The position numbers were made by a program, and so were the translations under genes. From Thauera butanivorans NBRC 103042 (lineage in GTDB: Bacteria; Pseudomonadota; Gammaproteobacteria; Burkholderiales; Rhodocyclaceae), in assembly GCF_001591165.1 (NCBI RefSeq), contig NZ_BCUG01000007.1:49928-113927 (forward strand): 64,000 nucleotides of DNA, written 5' to 3'. Positions 39,530-49,827 of the stretch are shown piece after piece. Below the pieces are notes generated by a model that saw only the letters and a program-made list of their open reading frames with translations, had not been told where the DNA came from and searched no databases. How positions within the stretch are numbered: the stretch's first letter is position 1; each line of letters opens with the position of its first letter.

Positions 39530-41611
39530 TCAGACCTTGAAGCCCGAGACCGAGCCCTTCAGTTCGACGGCGAGATCGGCGAGCTGGCCGATCGACACCG
39601 CGGTCTGCTGGGTGCCGAAAGTGGTCTGCTCGGTGACGGTGAGGATGTTCTTCATCGTCTCGGCGACGCGGCTGGCGGTGGCGGCCTGTTCCTGGGTGTC
39701 GGTCGAGATCCGCTCGATCAGGCGGGCGGCTTCGAGCGAGACTTGGTCGATCTCGGACAGTGCCTGGCCGGCGGCGTCGGACAGCTGGGTGCCGGCGACG
39801 ACGTCGCGGGTGGCGTTTTCCATCGCGCCCACCGCGTCCTGGGTGTCGGTCTGGATGGTCTTGACGATCGCGGCGATCTGCTTGGTCGCTTCCGCCGAGC
39901 GTTCGGCCAGGCGCTGCACTTCTTCCGCGACGACGGTGAAGCCCCGGCCCGCTTCGCCGGCCGAGGCGGCCTGGATGGCGGCGTTGAGCGCGAGCACGTT
40001 GGTCTGCTCGGTGATGTCCGAGATCAGCTCGACGATCTCGCCGATCTCCTGCGAGGATTCGCCCAGGCGCTTGATGCGCTTCGAGGTTTCCTGGATCTGG
40101 CCACGGATGCCGTTCATGCCGCGGATGGTGTTTTCCACCGCGTTCGCGCCCTTGCGCGCGGCATCCAGCGAACGCCTCGCCACCTGCGCGGACTGCAGTG
40201 CGCGCTCGGACGAGTCGGTCATCGATTGCGCCATGCGCTGCACGGTGGCGCCGGCTTCCTCGATTTCGCGCGACTGGCGTTCGGTGGCGCCGAGCAGTTC
40301 GCGCGAGGTGCGCTGCGCGGCTTCGGTGGCCGAGGTCACGCGGGTGGCGGCGTCGTTGATGCGGCTGACCAGCACCGACAGCTCTTCGACGGTGTAATTG
40401 ACCGAGTCGGCGATGGCGCCGGTGATGTCCTCGGTGACGGTGGCGCGCACGGTGAGGTCGCCGTCGGCGAGGTCGCCCATTTCGTTCATCAGCCGCAGGA
40501 TGGCCTGCTGGGTGAGGTTGCGCTCGTTCTCGGCGTCCTGGCGCTGCTGCTCGGCGGCGGCGCGGCGCCGGGCCATGTCGCTGCGGTAGGCGCGGGCCAT
40601 CGCCAGCAGCGCCAGCACGCTGGCGAGCGCGCTGGCGGCGATCAGGGCGTGGAGCAAGCCGAGGCCGCCGTGGGCCTGCTTGAGCCCCTCGGTCAGTTCG
40701 GTGCTGCGGGCGAGCAGTGGCACCGAGTCGCCGAAGATGCGGCTGCCGGCCTGCTTGGCCTGCACGGATTTCTGGATGTTGCCGAGGATCTCGCCGGCGG
40801 CTTCGAAGGTGGGCGTGGCCGCGGCGGCGAGCGCGGCGACGCTGTCGCGCAGCTCGCCGTCGCCGGCGAGCTGCGCGAGCGCGTCGATCTCGCTGCGCAG
40901 GGTTTCGATGTCGCGGCCGAGGACGAAGGCGACTTCCGGCTCGATGCTGTCGCCCACCAGCAGGGCGTTGGCATTCTTGGCGATGCGCTGGCTCAGCATC
41001 ATGCTGCGGCTGGCCGGGCCTGCCGCGGCGCCGTCGGCGCCGAGCTGGCGAGCGATCCTTTCGCTCTGCTCCAGCAGCGCGGCGTCATCCTTGGTGATCG
41101 TGGCGACGGCGCTGCCGAGCGTGACCAGGCTCTGGCGCTGCGACAGCAACTGGGCGGCGTTGCGCTCGGTGCCCTGCCAGGCGGCGCTCAGCGCTTCGAC
41201 CTGCGGGCGGAGCGAGGCCGTCACCGGCGGAATGCTGGTGGCGTCGATGCTGCCGCCCTGTTCGAGCGCCTGCAGCAGCGTGGCGAAGCGGTCGCGGCTG
41301 CTGCCGAGTTCGGCGAAGGCAGCGTTGTCGCCGCGCAGCGCGAGCTGGGCCGACTTGGCGATACGCTGCGACAGCATCTGGATTTCGCTCGAGGCGCTGA
41401 TCTGCAGCGTGGCGTTGGCCGATTCGCGCTGCTGGAACACCACCAGGCCGGCGGTGGCGAGGGCGAAGATGCCGAACAGGATGCCGTAGTTGCGCATCCC
41501 CGTCGTGCCGGCCGGCGGCTGCTCCGCCTTGCGGGCCGGCGGCGACTCCATGATGGTCGCGCTGTCGTTGTCTGCGGAGGCCGTTTTCTTGCCGAAGAGT
41601 TTCAATGCCAT
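39530..41611 (-). CDS. pilJ: Type IV pilus methyl-accepting chemotaxis protein PilJ
   Basis: A 693-residue receptor with a cytoplasmic N-terminal tail and a first transmembrane helix (about 42-60). A periplasmic region holds two PilJ-type helical modules, each starting with a [10 protein letters not shown] motif. A second helix (about 322-341) is followed by HAMP and a long coiled-coil signalling domain. The conserved hairpin tip, from [18 protein letters not shown] to [11 protein letters not shown], lies around 540-575. It senses pilin or surface contact and controls ChpA. GGAGCAC precedes the ATG. It sits between pilI and chpA; the pilK methyltransferase gene found here in Pseudomonas is missing. 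Confidence 0.95.
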   Translation of the reverse strand: MALKLFGKKTASADNDSATIMESPPARKAEQPPAGTTGMRNYGILFGIFALATAGLVVFQQRESANATLQISASSEIQMLSQRIAKSAQLALRGDNAAFAELGSSRDRFATLLQALEQGGSIDATSIPPVTASLRPQVEALSAAWQGTERNAAQLLSQRQSLVTLGSAVATITKDDAALLEQSERIARQLGADGAAAGPASRSMMLSQRIAKNANALLVGDSIEPEVAFVLGRDIETLRSEIDALAQLAGDGELRDSVAALAAAATPTFEAAGEILGNIQKSVQAKQAGSRIFGDSVPLLARSTELTEGLKQAHGGLGLLHALIAASALASVLALLAMARAYRSDMARRRAAAEQQRQDAENERNLTQQAILRLMNEMGDLADGDLTVRATVTEDITGAIADSVNYTVEELSVLVSRINDAATRVTSATEAAQRTSRELLGATERQSREIEEAGATVQRMAQSMTDSSERALQSAQVARRSLDAARKGANAVENTIRGMNGIRGQIQETSKRIKRLGESSQEIGEIVELISDITEQTNVLALNAAIQAASAGEAGRGFTVVAEEVQRLAERSAEATKQIAAIVKTIQTDTQDAVGAMENATRDVVAGTQLSDAAGQALSEIDQVSLEAARLIERISTDTQEQAATASRVAETMKNILTVTEQTTFGTQQTAVSIGQLADLAVELKGSVSGFKV

Positions 41612-41669
41612 GTTGCGTGCTCCACCATGTGCGTGGGGTAAGCGGGAGTCGGGCGGAAGGCCGGAGGAT

Positions 41670-42182
41670 TCATTCGACCGAGGCGTCCAGGAAGCGGGGG
41701 GCTGCCAGCAGTCTGGCGGCGTCGAGCTGCAGCCAGGGATGGCCCCGGGCGTCGCGCAGGCGCTTGCCGACCCAGGGGCGCGCGTCGCCAGCGCCAGGGT
41801 CGGCCTCGAAATCGTCGGCGCTGCGCAGGCCGGCCGACGCCGTCACCAGCAGCGCACTGTGGATGCCGAGCCGGGTGCCCGCCAGCAGCAGGCGCGAGCG
41901 CCCGCCGAGGGGTGTCGGCGCCTGGCCGTGGAAGCTGGCCAGGTCCACGACGCCGTACAGCGTGCCGCGCACATTGGCCAGGCCGCGGTACCAGGGCTGC
42001 GTCAGCGGTACCGCGGCCAGCGGCGGCGGCGGCAGGATCTCGCCGGCCTCGGCGAGGTCGATCAGCCAGTTCTCGCTGCCCGCCTGGAAGCCGAGCAGGC
42101 CGCGGCGGTCGGCCGTGCGGGCTTCGGCGAGGCGGCGGGCGAGGCGTTCCTGGAATTCGCGCAGGCTGCTTCGTCTGGCCAT
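41670..42182 (-). CDS. pilI: CheW-like adaptor PilI
   Basis: A 170-residue protein with a CheW domain ([40 protein letters not shown]). It should link the receptor PilJ to the kinase ChpA. The ATG at 42182 follows GAGGCGG; an upstream extension to 42260 lies in pilH and is rejected. It starts seven bases after the pilH stop, consistent with one operon. Confidence 0.9.
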   Translation of the reverse strand: MARRSSLREFQERLARRLAEARTADRRGLLGFQAGSENWLIDLAEAGEILPPPPLAAVPLTQPWYRGLANVRGTLYGVVDLASFHGQAPTPLGGRSRLLLAGTRLGIHSALLVTASAGLRSADDFEADPGAGDARPWVGKRLRDARGHPWLQLDAARLLAAPRFLDASVE

Positions 42183-42189
42183 GGCCGCC

Positions 42190-42555
42190 TCAGCCGATGG
42201 CCCGGATGCGGGCGAGCAGTTCGTCGTGGTCGACCGGCTTGACCAGGTAGGCCAGGGCACCCTGGCGCATGCCCCAGATCTTGTCGGTCTCCTGGCCCTT
42301 GCTGGTGCACAGGATGATCGGGATGCTGCGCGTGCTCTCGTGGCGCGAGATGGTGCGGGTGGCCTGGTAGCCGTTCATGCCGGGCATGACGACGTCCATC
42401 AGGATCAGATCGGGCTTGTCGGCCTTGCTGCGCTCCACGGCCTGTTCGCCGGATTCGGCGGTCAGGACCTTGTAGCCCTCGCGGGACAGCAGCTCCTGCA
42501 GGGCCAGGCGTTCGGTGGGGGAGTCGTCCACCACGAGAATCGTGCTGATCGGCAT
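42190..42555 (-). CDS. pilH: Response regulator PilH
   Basis: A 121-residue stand-alone receiver domain. The acidic pair D10/D11, phospho-acceptor Asp54 (LILMDVVMPGMNG), Thr84 and Lys106 are present. PilH-specific features include the ILCTSKGQETDKIWGMRQGA segment. It is thought to act as a phosphate sink and retraction-side regulator of twitching. The ATG at 42555 is used; an in-frame start at 42597 overlaps pilG. Confidence 0.93.
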   Translation of the reverse strand: MPISTILVVDDSPTERLALQELLSREGYKVLTAESGEQAVERSKADKPDLILMDVVMPGMNGYQATRTISRHESTRSIPIILCTSKGQETDKIWGMRQGALAYLVKPVDHDELLARIRAIG

Positions 42556-42580
42556 TGTCGAAGTCCTGCGGAAAAGGGAT

Positions 42581-42970
42581 TCAGCGCGCCGCGTCACGGC
42601 GGGCGTGGGTCGAGACGGCCTTGAGCAGGCTGTCCTTGGTGAAAGGTTTGGTGAGGTATTCGTCCGAGCCCACCATGCGGCCGCGGGCGCGATCGAACAG
42701 GCCGTCGCGGGACGACAGCATGATCACCGGGGTGGAAGTCAGGCGCGCGTTCTTCTTGATCAGCGCGCAGGTCTGGTAGCCGTCCAGCCGGGGCATCATG
42801 ATGTCGACGAAGATCACGTCTGGCTTGTGGTCGGTGATCTTGGCCAGGGCGTCGAAGCCGTCTTCGGCGAGCAGGACTTCGCATCCGGCCTGGCCGAGGA
42901 AGATTTCGGCGCTGCGGCGGATGGTGTTGCTGTCGTCGATGACCATGACTTTCAGTCCGGCAATGTCCAT
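42581..42970 (-). CDS. pilG: Response regulator PilG
   Basis: A 129-residue receiver domain with D12/D13, phospho-acceptor Asp56 (VIFVDIMMPRLDG), the SRDGLFDRARGRMVGSDEYL stretch typical of PilG, and the KPF lysine. PilG promotes pilus extension and cAMP signalling in relatives. AAGGAT precedes the ATG. It is the first chemosensory gene of the operon, 43 bases after the rubredoxin gene. Confidence 0.94.
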   Translation of the reverse strand: MDIAGLKVMVIDDSNTIRRSAEIFLGQAGCEVLLAEDGFDALAKITDHKPDVIFVDIMMPRLDGYQTCALIKKNARLTSTPVIMLSSRDGLFDRARGRMVGSDEYLTKPFTKDSLLKAVSTHARRDAAR

Positions 42971-43013
42971 TCAAGTCATCCTTGGTTGTTCATCGTGCCG
43001 AGGGGCCGGGGGC

Positions 43014-43193
43014 TCAGATCTCGATCAGTTCGAAATCGTCCTTGCCGGCCTGGCAGTCGGGGCAGGTCCAGTCGGCCGGAATGTCCTCCCAGCGGGTGCC
43101 GGGCGGGATGCCTTCGTCCGGCAGGCCCGCGGCTTCGTCGTAGATGAAGCCGCAGATCCGGCACATCCAGGTCTTGTAAGCAGTGTCGGCCAT
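43014..43193 (-). CDS. Rubredoxin
   Basis: A 59-residue iron protein. Four cysteines, C11, C14 (CRIC) and C44, C47 (CPDC), form the Fe(SCys)4 site; [20 protein letters not shown] and [13 protein letters not shown] are the standard rubredoxin core. It carries single electrons, often to oxygen-detoxifying or hydroxylase partners; none is adjacent. It lies just ahead of pilG on the same strand and may share its promoter, and it is divergent from thiD. Confidence 0.95.
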   Translation of the reverse strand: MADTAYKTWMCRICGFIYDEAAGLPDEGIPPGTRWEDIPADWTCPDCQAGKDDFELIEI

Positions 43194-43279
43194 GGTTCGA
43201 CCCAGGTTGAGGCTGAGGGTAAAATCAGGCGCATCTTAACCCATTCCTAAATGCCGCTTCCGTGGCGGACTTCTCACCC

Positions 43280-44137
43280 ATGCCGATTGAAATTCCGGAC
43301 TTGCCGCCGGCCGTGCTGTGTTTCGGTGCGGGAGATGCGACGGCCGGCAGCGGCCTCGCGGCCGACGTGCTGACCCTGTCGAGCATGGGATGCCACCCCC
43401 TGCCGGTGCAGACCGCGGCCCTTTTGCGGGATACGCGCAGCGCCGACGAAATATGGCCGCAGGATGTCGAGATCGTCGTCGCGCAGGCGCGTGCGGTGCT
43501 CGAGGACATCCCGGTCGAAGGCTTCAAGCTCGGCTTCTGCGGCAGCGTCGACAATGCCCTCGCCATCGCCGAGGTACTGTCCGACTACCCCGGCCTGCCG
43601 CTGGTGGTCGAGCCGGCGCTGTATGCCGCCGGCGACCTGGGCGAGGCCGGCGACGAAATGGCCGCGGCGCTGGCCGACCTGGTGCTGCCGCAGACCACGC
43701 TGCTGGTGGTCGGCCGGCACGAGCTGTGCCGCCTGGCCGGCGTCGCCGATGGCGGCGACGACAGCGACGAACTGCCGGGGCTCGACGATGCCATCGAACG
43801 GGTGCTCGACTGCGGCACCGAATACATCCTGTTGACCGGCGGCGGCGAGCACGCGCCCGAGGTCGTCAATCGCCTGCTCGGGCAAGAAGGTAGCTTGCGC
43901 ACCGACGTCTGGCCGCGTCTCGGCGGGCGCTTCCTCGGCGCCGGCACCACGCTGGCGGCCGCCGCTGCGGCGGCGCTGGCGCACGGCATGGCCCTGCCCG
44001 AGGCGGTGCGCGAAGCGCAGGAGTTCACCCAGCAGGCGCTGCGCCATGCCTACCGGGCCGGCATGGGACGGGCGTTGCCCGACCGTTTCTTCTGGGCGCG
44101 CGGCAAGAGCGGCAACGATGGAGAGGGCGATGAGTGA
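43280..44137 (+). CDS. thiD: Hydroxymethylpyrimidine/phosphomethylpyrimidine kinase, divergent
   Basis: A 285-residue ribokinase-fold protein that would phosphorylate HMP and HMP-P for thiamine synthesis. The N-terminal motif reads FGAGDATAGSGLAADVLTLSSMGCHPLPV, close to the ThiD pattern but with altered glycine-loop residues. The C-terminal anion-hole segment reads LGAGTTLAAA, without the usual GTGC. Both changes are unusual, so activity should not be taken for granted. The ATG at 43280 is used; an in-frame GTG at 43262 is possible, and neither has a strong RBS. It overlaps thiE by eight bases, supporting a thiamine role. Confidence 0.78.
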   Translation: MPIEIPDLPPAVLCFGAGDATAGSGLAADVLTLSSMGCHPLPVQTAALLRDTRSADEIWPQDVEIVVAQARAVLEDIPVEGFKLGFCGSVDNALAIAEVLSDYPGLPLVVEPALYAAGDLGEAGDEMAAALADLVLPQTTLLVVGRHELCRLAGVADGGDDSDELPGLDDAIERVLDCGTEYILLTGGGEHAPEVVNRLLGQEGSLRTDVWPRLGGRFLGAGTTLAAAAAAALAHGMALPEAVREAQEFTQQALRHAYRAGMGRALPDRFFWARGKSGNDGEGDE

Positions 44138-44762
44138 GAGCATGGCCTTGCGCGGCCTGTATGCGGTGACGCCCGACGAAACCGACGACGAGCGGCTCGT
44201 CGCCCTGGCCGCGCAGGTGCTGGCCGGCCGGCCGGCACTGCTGCAATACCGCAACAAGCTCGCCGCAGCGGCGCAGCGGCGCACGCAGGCCGCGGCGCTG
44301 CGGGAGCTGTGCCGTGCGGCGGGCGTGCCGTTGATCATCAACGACGATCTCGCGCTGGCGCTCGAAGTCGGTGCCGACGGCGTCCATCTCGGCCGCGACG
44401 ACGGCGATCCCGCCGCCGCCCGGCGGGCGCTCGGCAGCGGCTGCATTCTGGGCGTGACCTGCTACGCCGACCTGTCGCGCGCCCGCGCCGGCGCTGCCGC
44501 CGGCGTGGACTACGTCGCTTTCGGCGCCATGTTCCCGTCCTCCACCAAGCCTTCCGCGCCGCCCGCGCCGTTCTCGCTGCTCGGCCAGGCGAAGGCGGAG
44601 CTGGGCTTGCCGGTGGCGGCGATCGGCGGCATCACGCTGGGCAACGCCGCCGCAGTGGTCGCCGCCGGCGCGGACCTGATCGCGGTGATCGGCGACGTAT
44701 TCGCGGCGCCCGACCCGGCGGCGCGGGCCGCCGCCTACCGGGCCTTGTTCGTCTCGCCCTGA
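44130..44762 (+). CDS. thiE: Thiamine phosphate synthase
   Basis: A 210-residue TIM-barrel enzyme joining HMP-PP and thiazole phosphate. Key segments are LLQYRNK, LIINDDLALALEVGADGVHLGRDD, GVTCYAD, YVAFGAMFPSSTKP and AIGGIT; they include the diphosphate- and Mg-binding residues. GAGAGGG precedes the ATG at 44130, inside the last codons of thiD, so the genes are translationally coupled. No thiazole branch gene is in the window. Confidence 0.92.
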   Translation: MSESMALRGLYAVTPDETDDERLVALAAQVLAGRPALLQYRNKLAAAAQRRTQAAALRELCRAAGVPLIINDDLALALEVGADGVHLGRDDGDPAAARRALGSGCILGVTCYADLSRARAGAAAGVDYVAFGAMFPSSTKPSAPPAPFSLLGQAKAELGLPVAAIGGITLGNAAAVVAAGADLIAVIGDVFAAPDPAARAAAYRALFVSP

Positions 44763-44922
44763 TTTTCGGCGCCGCTCGCCCGCTGCTCGCCTTTTCTGCC
44801 GTCGCCGCGCCGGTGCGCGAAGCCGCGGCAAGGGAGGGCGTTCTTGATCCGTGTGGTGGACCGGGGGGGCTGTGGGCGCGACAATGGCGCCTTTCCGAAT
44901 GCAGTCCAGGATAGATCGCACC

Positions 44923-46206
44923 ATGACCAGTCGTAACGAAACCCTCTTCCAGCGTGCCCAGCAGACCATTCCCGGCGGCGTCAATTCGCCGGTCCGTGCC
45001 TTCCGCTCGGTCGGCGGCACGCCGCGCTTCCTCGAACGGGCGGAGGGCGCGCGCGTATGGGATGCCGACGGCAAGGCCTACATCGACTACGTCGGCTCCT
45101 GGGGGCCGGCCATCGCCGGCCACGCCCACCCGGCGATCGTCGAGGCGGTGCGCGAGGCGGCGCTGAAAGGCCTGTCCTTCGGCGCGCCGACCGAAGGCGA
45201 GATCGAGATGGCCGAACTGATCTGTGCGCTGCTGCCTTCGGTCGACATGGTGCGCCTGGTCAGTTCCGGCACCGAGGCGACGATGAGCGCGATCCGCCTC
45301 GCGCGCGGCTTCACCGGCCGCGACGCGATCGTCAAGTTCGAGGGCTGCTACCATGGCCATGCCGACAGCCTGCTGGTGAAGGCCGGCTCGGGCCTGCTGA
45401 CTTTCGGCAACCCGTCCTCGGGCGGCGTGCCGGCCGACTTCGCCAAGCACACCATCGTGCTCGACTTCAACGACCTGCAGCAGGTCGAGGATGTGTTCAA
45501 GGCCCGCGGCGGCGAGATCGCTGCCGTCATCGTCGAGCCGGTGGCCGGCAACATGAACCTGATCAAGCCCCGCCCCGGCTTCCTCGAAGGCCTGCGCCGG
45601 GTGTGCACGCAGTATGGCGCGGTGCTGATCTTCGACGAGGTCATGACCGGCTTCCGCGTCGGCCCGCAGGGCGTGCAAGGCCTGTACGGCATCACGCCCG
45701 ACCTGACCACGCTGGGCAAGGTGATCGGCGGCGGCATGCCGGTAGGGGCCTTCGGCGGCCGCCGCGACATCATGGAAAAGATCGCGCCGCTGGGCGCGGT
45801 GTACCAGGCCGGCACGCTGTCGGGCAGCCCGGTGGCGGTGGCGGCGGGCCTGGTGTCGCTGAAGCTGACGCGCGAGCCGGGTTTCTACGAGGGCCTGACG
45901 GCCAGCGCCAGGCGCCTGGCCGATGGCTTGAGCGCTGCGGCGCGGGCGGCGGGCGTGACGTTCAGCGCCGATTCGGTCGGCGGCATGTTCGGCGTGTATT
46001 TCGCCGACAAGGTGCCGGCTTCCTTCGCCGAAGTGATGGCGGCGGACAAGGATCGCTTCAGCCGTTTCTTCCACGCCATGCTGGACGCCGGCCACTATTT
46101 CGCGCCGTCCGCCTTCGAAGCCGGCTTCGTGTCGGCCGCGCACGGCGAGGCCGAGATCGACGCGACCGTGGCGACGGCGCGCGAGGTGTTCGCGGCGCTG
46201 GCTTAG
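44923..46206 (+). CDS. hemL: Glutamate-1-semialdehyde 2,1-aminomutase
   Basis: A 427-residue PLP enzyme converting glutamate-1-semialdehyde to 5-aminolevulinate in the C5 tetrapyrrole pathway. [45 protein letters not shown] and the PLP lysine K266 ([16 protein letters not shown]) are all present. It follows thiE after 160 bases that contain no other gene. The start at 44923 follows AGGA; a longer frame from 44851 is less likely. The stop overlaps the converging PAS-protein stop by four bases. Confidence 0.96.
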   Translation: MTSRNETLFQRAQQTIPGGVNSPVRAFRSVGGTPRFLERAEGARVWDADGKAYIDYVGSWGPAIAGHAHPAIVEAVREAALKGLSFGAPTEGEIEMAELICALLPSVDMVRLVSSGTEATMSAIRLARGFTGRDAIVKFEGCYHGHADSLLVKAGSGLLTFGNPSSGGVPADFAKHTIVLDFNDLQQVEDVFKARGGEIAAVIVEPVAGNMNLIKPRPGFLEGLRRVCTQYGAVLIFDEVMTGFRVGPQGVQGLYGITPDLTTLGKVIGGGMPVGAFGGRRDIMEKIAPLGAVYQAGTLSGSPVAVAAGLVSLKLTREPGFYEGLTASARRLADGLSAAARAAGVTFSADSVGGMFGVYFADKVPASFAEVMAADKDRFSRFFHAMLDAGHYFAPSAFEAGFVSAAHGEAEIDATVATAREVFAALA

Positions 46207-46619
46207 GAAGCCGCGCGCCGGGCGAGCTCCAGTTCACGGCGGGCGGTGCCGTCGCGGGCCACCGCCACCGAGCCGAGCACGCCCGTTGCCGGATCGGCGA
46301 CGACGGCGAAGCTCATTTCCACGTAGATCGTTTCGCCCGCCTGGTTCTGTGCGCGGGTCAGCATCGCGCGGCGGCCGAGGCGGGTGGCGCCGTTCGCCAG
46401 TGCGCGGTCGAAGCCGGTCCAGTGCGCCGCGCGCAGCCGTTCCGGGATGATCAGGTCCAGGCTCTGGCCGATGGCTGCGGCGGCCGGAAAGCCGAACAGC
46501 GCCTCGGCGGCGCTGTTCCAGACGCGGATGATGCCGTTGCGGTCGGCATAGATCAGGGCGTCCGCCATCTGCCCGGTGATCAGGCGGTGGAGGCCGGCGG
46601 GATTCGGATCGTCATTCAT
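46203..46619 (-). CDS. Single PAS-domain protein
   Basis: A 138-residue protein that is essentially one PAS domain ([26 protein letters not shown], then [25 protein letters not shown]). The N-terminal pattern matches PAS folds binding small ligands, haem or flavin, but no ligand residue can be assigned. No output domain is attached, so it probably interacts with another signalling protein. An upstream ATG at 46655 is possible but less consistent with the fold start. Confidence 0.82.
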   Translation of the reverse strand: MNDDPNPAGLHRLITGQMADALIYADRNGIIRVWNSAAEALFGFPAAAAIGQSLDLIIPERLRAAHWTGFDRALANGATRLGRRAMLTRAQNQAGETIYVEMSFAVVADPATGVLGSVAVARDGTARRELELARRAAS

Positions 46620-46705
46620 GGCGGGTCGAGCTCCTGTTCGCTGCGGGCGGGACACCTCCCGCAGGGGATTGCTCCCGATGGGGCCGCGCTGGCGGGCATG
46701 GCCGC

Positions 46706-48148
46706 TCAGAGCAGGAACAGCGTCGCCAGCCCCAGGAAAATGAAGAAACCGCCCGAATCGGTGAGCGCGGTGATCATCACCGAGCCGCCGATCGCCGGGT
46801 CGGCGCCCAGACGCTGGCGCAGCATCGGGATCAGAACGCCGGCGCTGGCTGCCAGCAGCAGGTTCAGCGTCATCGCGCCGGTCATCACGGCGCCCAGCGA
46901 AACGCTATCGTACAGCCACCATGCCAGCAGGCCCAGCAGCCCGCCCCATACTACGCCGTTGATCAGCGCCACGCCCAGTTCCTTCTTCAGCAGGCGCTGC
47001 ATGGCGGACTGCTCGACCTGGCCCATCGCGATCGCGCGCACGATCATCGTCGTCGTCTGGTTGCCCGAATTGCCGCCGATGCCGGCGACGATCGGCATCA
47101 GCGTGGCCAGCGCCACCAGCTTCTCGATCGAATCCTCGAACAGGCCGATCACGCGCGAGGCGACGAAGGCCGTGACCAGGTTGATCGCCAGCCAGGCCCA
47201 GCGGTTCTTCACCGAATCCCACACCGAGGCGAAGATGTCCTCCTCTTCGCGCAGGCCGGCATTGCTCAGGATTTCCGCCTCGGACTCCTCGCGGATGTAG
47301 TCGACCACGTCGGCCACGGTCAGGCGGCCGATCACGCGCTTCTCGCCATCGACAACCGGTGCGGAAACCAGGTCGTAGCGCTCGAAAGCCTGGGCGGCGT
47401 CGTCGGCCTCGTCTTCGGGGGTGAAGCTGATCACCGTTTCAGAGCGCATCACTTCGGCGACCTCCAGCTCCGGGTCGCTGATCAGCAGCGTCTCGAGGGT
47501 CAGGATGCCCTTCAGGTGGTCTTCGCGATCGACGACGAAGAGCTTGTCGGTGTGGTCGGGCAGGTCGTCGAAGCGGCGCAGGTAGCGCAGCACGACTTCG
47601 AGGCTGACGTCCTCGCGCACCGTCACCATGTCGAAGTCCATCAGTGCGCCGACCGAGTCCTCGGGATAGGACATCGCCGTGCGCAGCTGCTCGCGGCCTT
47701 CGGTGTCGAGCGACTGGAAGACGTCCTGGATGACTTCCGGCGGCAGGTCGGGCGCGAGGTCGGCGAGTTCGTCGGCGTCGAGCGATTCGGCGGCGGCCTT
47801 CAGCTCTTCGGGCGCCATCGTCTCGATCAGCGATTCGCGCACCGCGTCCGAGACTTCGAGCAGGATCTCGCCGTTGCGCTCGGCCTTGACCAGATCCCAG
47901 ACGTAGAGGCGCTCCTCCAGCGGCAGCGCCTCCAGGATGTAGGCGATGTCGGCGTTGTGCAGTTCGTCCAGCTTGGTCTGCAGCGCGGCTTCGTGCTGCT
48001 TGTGCACCAGCGTCTCGACCAGTTCGTGGCGCGGCATGTCCTGGCGGTGGACGAGGTCTTCGACGACTTTCTGGCGTGCGAGCAGCTCCTGCACTTCGCG
48101 CAGGTGCTGCTGGACGTCGTCGGGATGGAGTTCCTCTTCCTGCGTCAT
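46706..48148 (-). CDS. mgtE: Magnesium transporter MgtE
   Basis: A 480-residue Mg2+ channel. An acidic N-domain (about 40-155) and paired CBS domains (about 160-285) form the cytoplasmic Mg2+ sensor. Five transmembrane helices follow, with the pore signature PIVAGIGGNSGNQTTTMIVRA and the C-terminal ALTDSGGFFIFLGLA. The length fits the family. No magnesium-sensing riboswitch is recognisable in the 126 bases upstream. It is transcribed alone or downstream of mtgA. Confidence 0.95.
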   Translation of the reverse strand: MTQEEELHPDDVQQHLREVQELLARQKVVEDLVHRQDMPRHELVETLVHKQHEAALQTKLDELHNADIAYILEALPLEERLYVWDLVKAERNGEILLEVSDAVRESLIETMAPEELKAAAESLDADELADLAPDLPPEVIQDVFQSLDTEGREQLRTAMSYPEDSVGALMDFDMVTVREDVSLEVVLRYLRRFDDLPDHTDKLFVVDREDHLKGILTLETLLISDPELEVAEVMRSETVISFTPEDEADDAAQAFERYDLVSAPVVDGEKRVIGRLTVADVVDYIREESEAEILSNAGLREEEDIFASVWDSVKNRWAWLAINLVTAFVASRVIGLFEDSIEKLVALATLMPIVAGIGGNSGNQTTTMIVRAIAMGQVEQSAMQRLLKKELGVALINGVVWGGLLGLLAWWLYDSVSLGAVMTGAMTLNLLLAASAGVLIPMLRQRLGADPAIGGSVMITALTDSGGFFIFLGLATLFLL

Positions 48149-48274
48149 GGGGGGCTGCCGGCTGGGGGGACGGAACCCTGGATTCTACGGGCTTGATGTG
48201 ACGCTTGCGACCCTTGTACACCGTCGCGTGGAAAATTTGCTGCATTGCAACGAATGGCGGCGAGGGAATGCCGC

Positions 48275-48976
48275 TCAGGGGACTTGCGAGGCCTGCATGC
48301 GGCGTTGGATGCGGTTGGCGTGGGCGGCCAGGCGGGGGCCGTAGTTGTGCTCGTAGCGCCGGGGGTTGGGCAGCATCACCGCCAGCCGGGCGGCCTGCGC
48401 CGGCCCCAGGTTCGCCGCCGAGGTGCCGTAGTAGCGTTGCGCTGCCGCTTCGGCGCCGAAGATGCCGTTGCCCCATTCGACCACGTTCAGGTAGACCTCG
48501 AGGATGCGGCGCTTGTCCCAGGTGGTCTCGATCATCACCGTCAGCACGGCTTCCTGGCCCTTGCGCAGCCAGCTCTTCGATGGCGACAGGAACAGGTTCT
48601 TGGCGAGCTGCTGGGAGATCGTCGAGCCGCCGGCAGCGAGGCGGCCGCGCTGCTCGTTCCTTTCCAGCGCACGCTGGATGCCCGTCCAGTCGAAGCCGCC
48701 ATGGTCCAGGAAGCGGTCGTCCTCGGCGGCGACCACGGCGCGCTTCAGGTGGATGGAAATGCGTTCGTAATCGACCCACTGGTGGCGCAGCGTGGCTTCG
48801 GGATCGGATTCGCGCAGTTCGGCCAGCCGCATGCGCATGAAGCTGGTGCTGCCCGGATCGAAGCGGCTCCACCAGATGACCTGGGTCAACAGCACGAGTT
48901 GCCAGAACAGCAACAGCAGCGCGAGCACGAGCAGCCCGCGCCAGAGCACTCCGAGCCAGCCGGGCCGGGTGGGCAT
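48275..48976 (-). CDS. mtgA: Monofunctional biosynthetic peptidoglycan transglycosylase
   Basis: A 233-residue GT51 glycosyltransferase with an N-terminal membrane anchor (about 12-35). Catalytic Glu85 lies in AEDDRFLDHGGFDW, and GGSTISQQLAKNLFLS (116-131) and RKGQEA follow. It polymerises lipid II glycan strands without a transpeptidase domain. The ATG at 48976 is seven bases after the aroE stop, so it is the last gene of an RNase II-tonB-aroE-mtgA block. Confidence 0.93.
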   Translation of the reverse strand: MPTRPGWLGVLWRGLLVLALLLLFWQLVLLTQVIWWSRFDPGSTSFMRMRLAELRESDPEATLRHQWVDYERISIHLKRAVVAAEDDRFLDHGGFDWTGIQRALERNEQRGRLAAGGSTISQQLAKNLFLSPSKSWLRKGQEAVLTVMIETTWDKRRILEVYLNVVEWGNGIFGAEAAAQRYYGTSAANLGPAQAARLAVMLPNPRRYEHNYGPRLAAHANRIQRRMQASQVP

Positions 48977-48983
48977 GCCGGTT

Positions 48984-49817
48984 TCAGCCGGCGCCGAGCC
49001 GGCGCCGCAGCTCGGCGAGGACGGTGGCGCCGTCCGGGCGCAGGCCGCGCCACAGCGTGAAGCTTTCGGCCGCCTGCTCGACCAGCATGCCCAAGCCGTC
49101 GGCCACGCCTGCGGCGCCGTCGGCACGGGCTGCGGCCATGAACGGCGTGTCGCCGCGGCCGTACATCATGTCGTAGGCCAAGGCACCGTCGGCATACAGG
49201 CCGGGCGGCAGCGGCGGCGCTTCGTCGGCCAGGCTGGCGGCGGTGGCGTTGATGACGAGATCGAAACGCCGGCCGGCCAGTTCGTCGAAGCCGCAGGCGG
49301 ACAGCCGTGTCGCTGCCGCGTTGGGCAGGAAGGCGGCGGCGAGCGCTTCGGCCTTGGCGAGCGTGCGGTTGGCGATCGTCAGCGCCGCCGGGCCCGCGGC
49401 CAGCAGCGGCAGCAGCGCACCGCGTGCGGCGCCGCCCGCACCCAGCAGCAGCACTTGCCGGCCCGTGAGCGTGCAGCCGAGGTTGGCCGTCAGGTCGCGC
49501 ACCAGGCCGGCGCCGTCGGTGTTGTCGCCGAGGATGCCGTCGTCGCCGAAGGCCAGCGTATTGACTGCGCCGGCGGCCTGCGCGCGCGCCGTGAGGCGGT
49601 CGGCGAGGGCGAAGGCCTCGAGCTTGAAGGGCACGGTCACGTTCATGCCGCGGCCGCCGCCGTCGCGAAAGGCCTGCACCGTGGCGGCGAAGCCGTCGAG
49701 CGGTGCCAGGATGGCCTCGTAGCTCATGTCCTGCCCGGTCTGGCGGGCGAAGGCGGCGTGGATCTGCGGCGACTTGCTGTGGGCGATCGGATGGCCGATG
49801 ACGGCGTAGCGGTCCAT
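48984..49817 (-). CDS. aroE: Shikimate dehydrogenase
   Basis: A 277-residue NADPH enzyme reducing 3-dehydroshikimate. Substrate residues S14 and S16 (HSKSPQIH), catalytic K65 (NVTVPFK) and D101 (NTDG) are intact, and the cofactor loop is [10 protein letters not shown]. The order tonB-aroE-mtgA is common in this bacterial group. The start at 49817 is ten bases after the tonB-like stop. Confidence 0.95.
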   Translation of the reverse strand: MDRYAVIGHPIAHSKSPQIHAAFARQTGQDMSYEAILAPLDGFAATVQAFRDGGGRGMNVTVPFKLEAFALADRLTARAQAAGAVNTLAFGDDGILGDNTDGAGLVRDLTANLGCTLTGRQVLLLGAGGAARGALLPLLAAGPAALTIANRTLAKAEALAAAFLPNAAATRLSACGFDELAGRRFDLVINATAASLADEAPPLPPGLYADGALAYDMMYGRGDTPFMAAARADGAAGVADGLGMLVEQAAESFTLWRGLRPDGATVLAELRRRLGAG

Positions 49818-49827
49818 GGCGGATGTC

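Noticed and set aside
43194..43279. TPP riboswitch upstream of thiD
   Set aside because: The gap is only 86 bases and lacks the thi-box core; CTGAGG near 43220 alone is not enough.
44632..46143. A 503-residue minus-strand ORF opposite hemL
   Set aside because: hemL is complete with all PLP-site residues; the antisense frame has a shadow composition rich in His, Arg and Gln.
48149..48274. Magnesium riboswitch before mgtE
   Set aside because: No conserved M-box-like structure is visible in these 126 bases.
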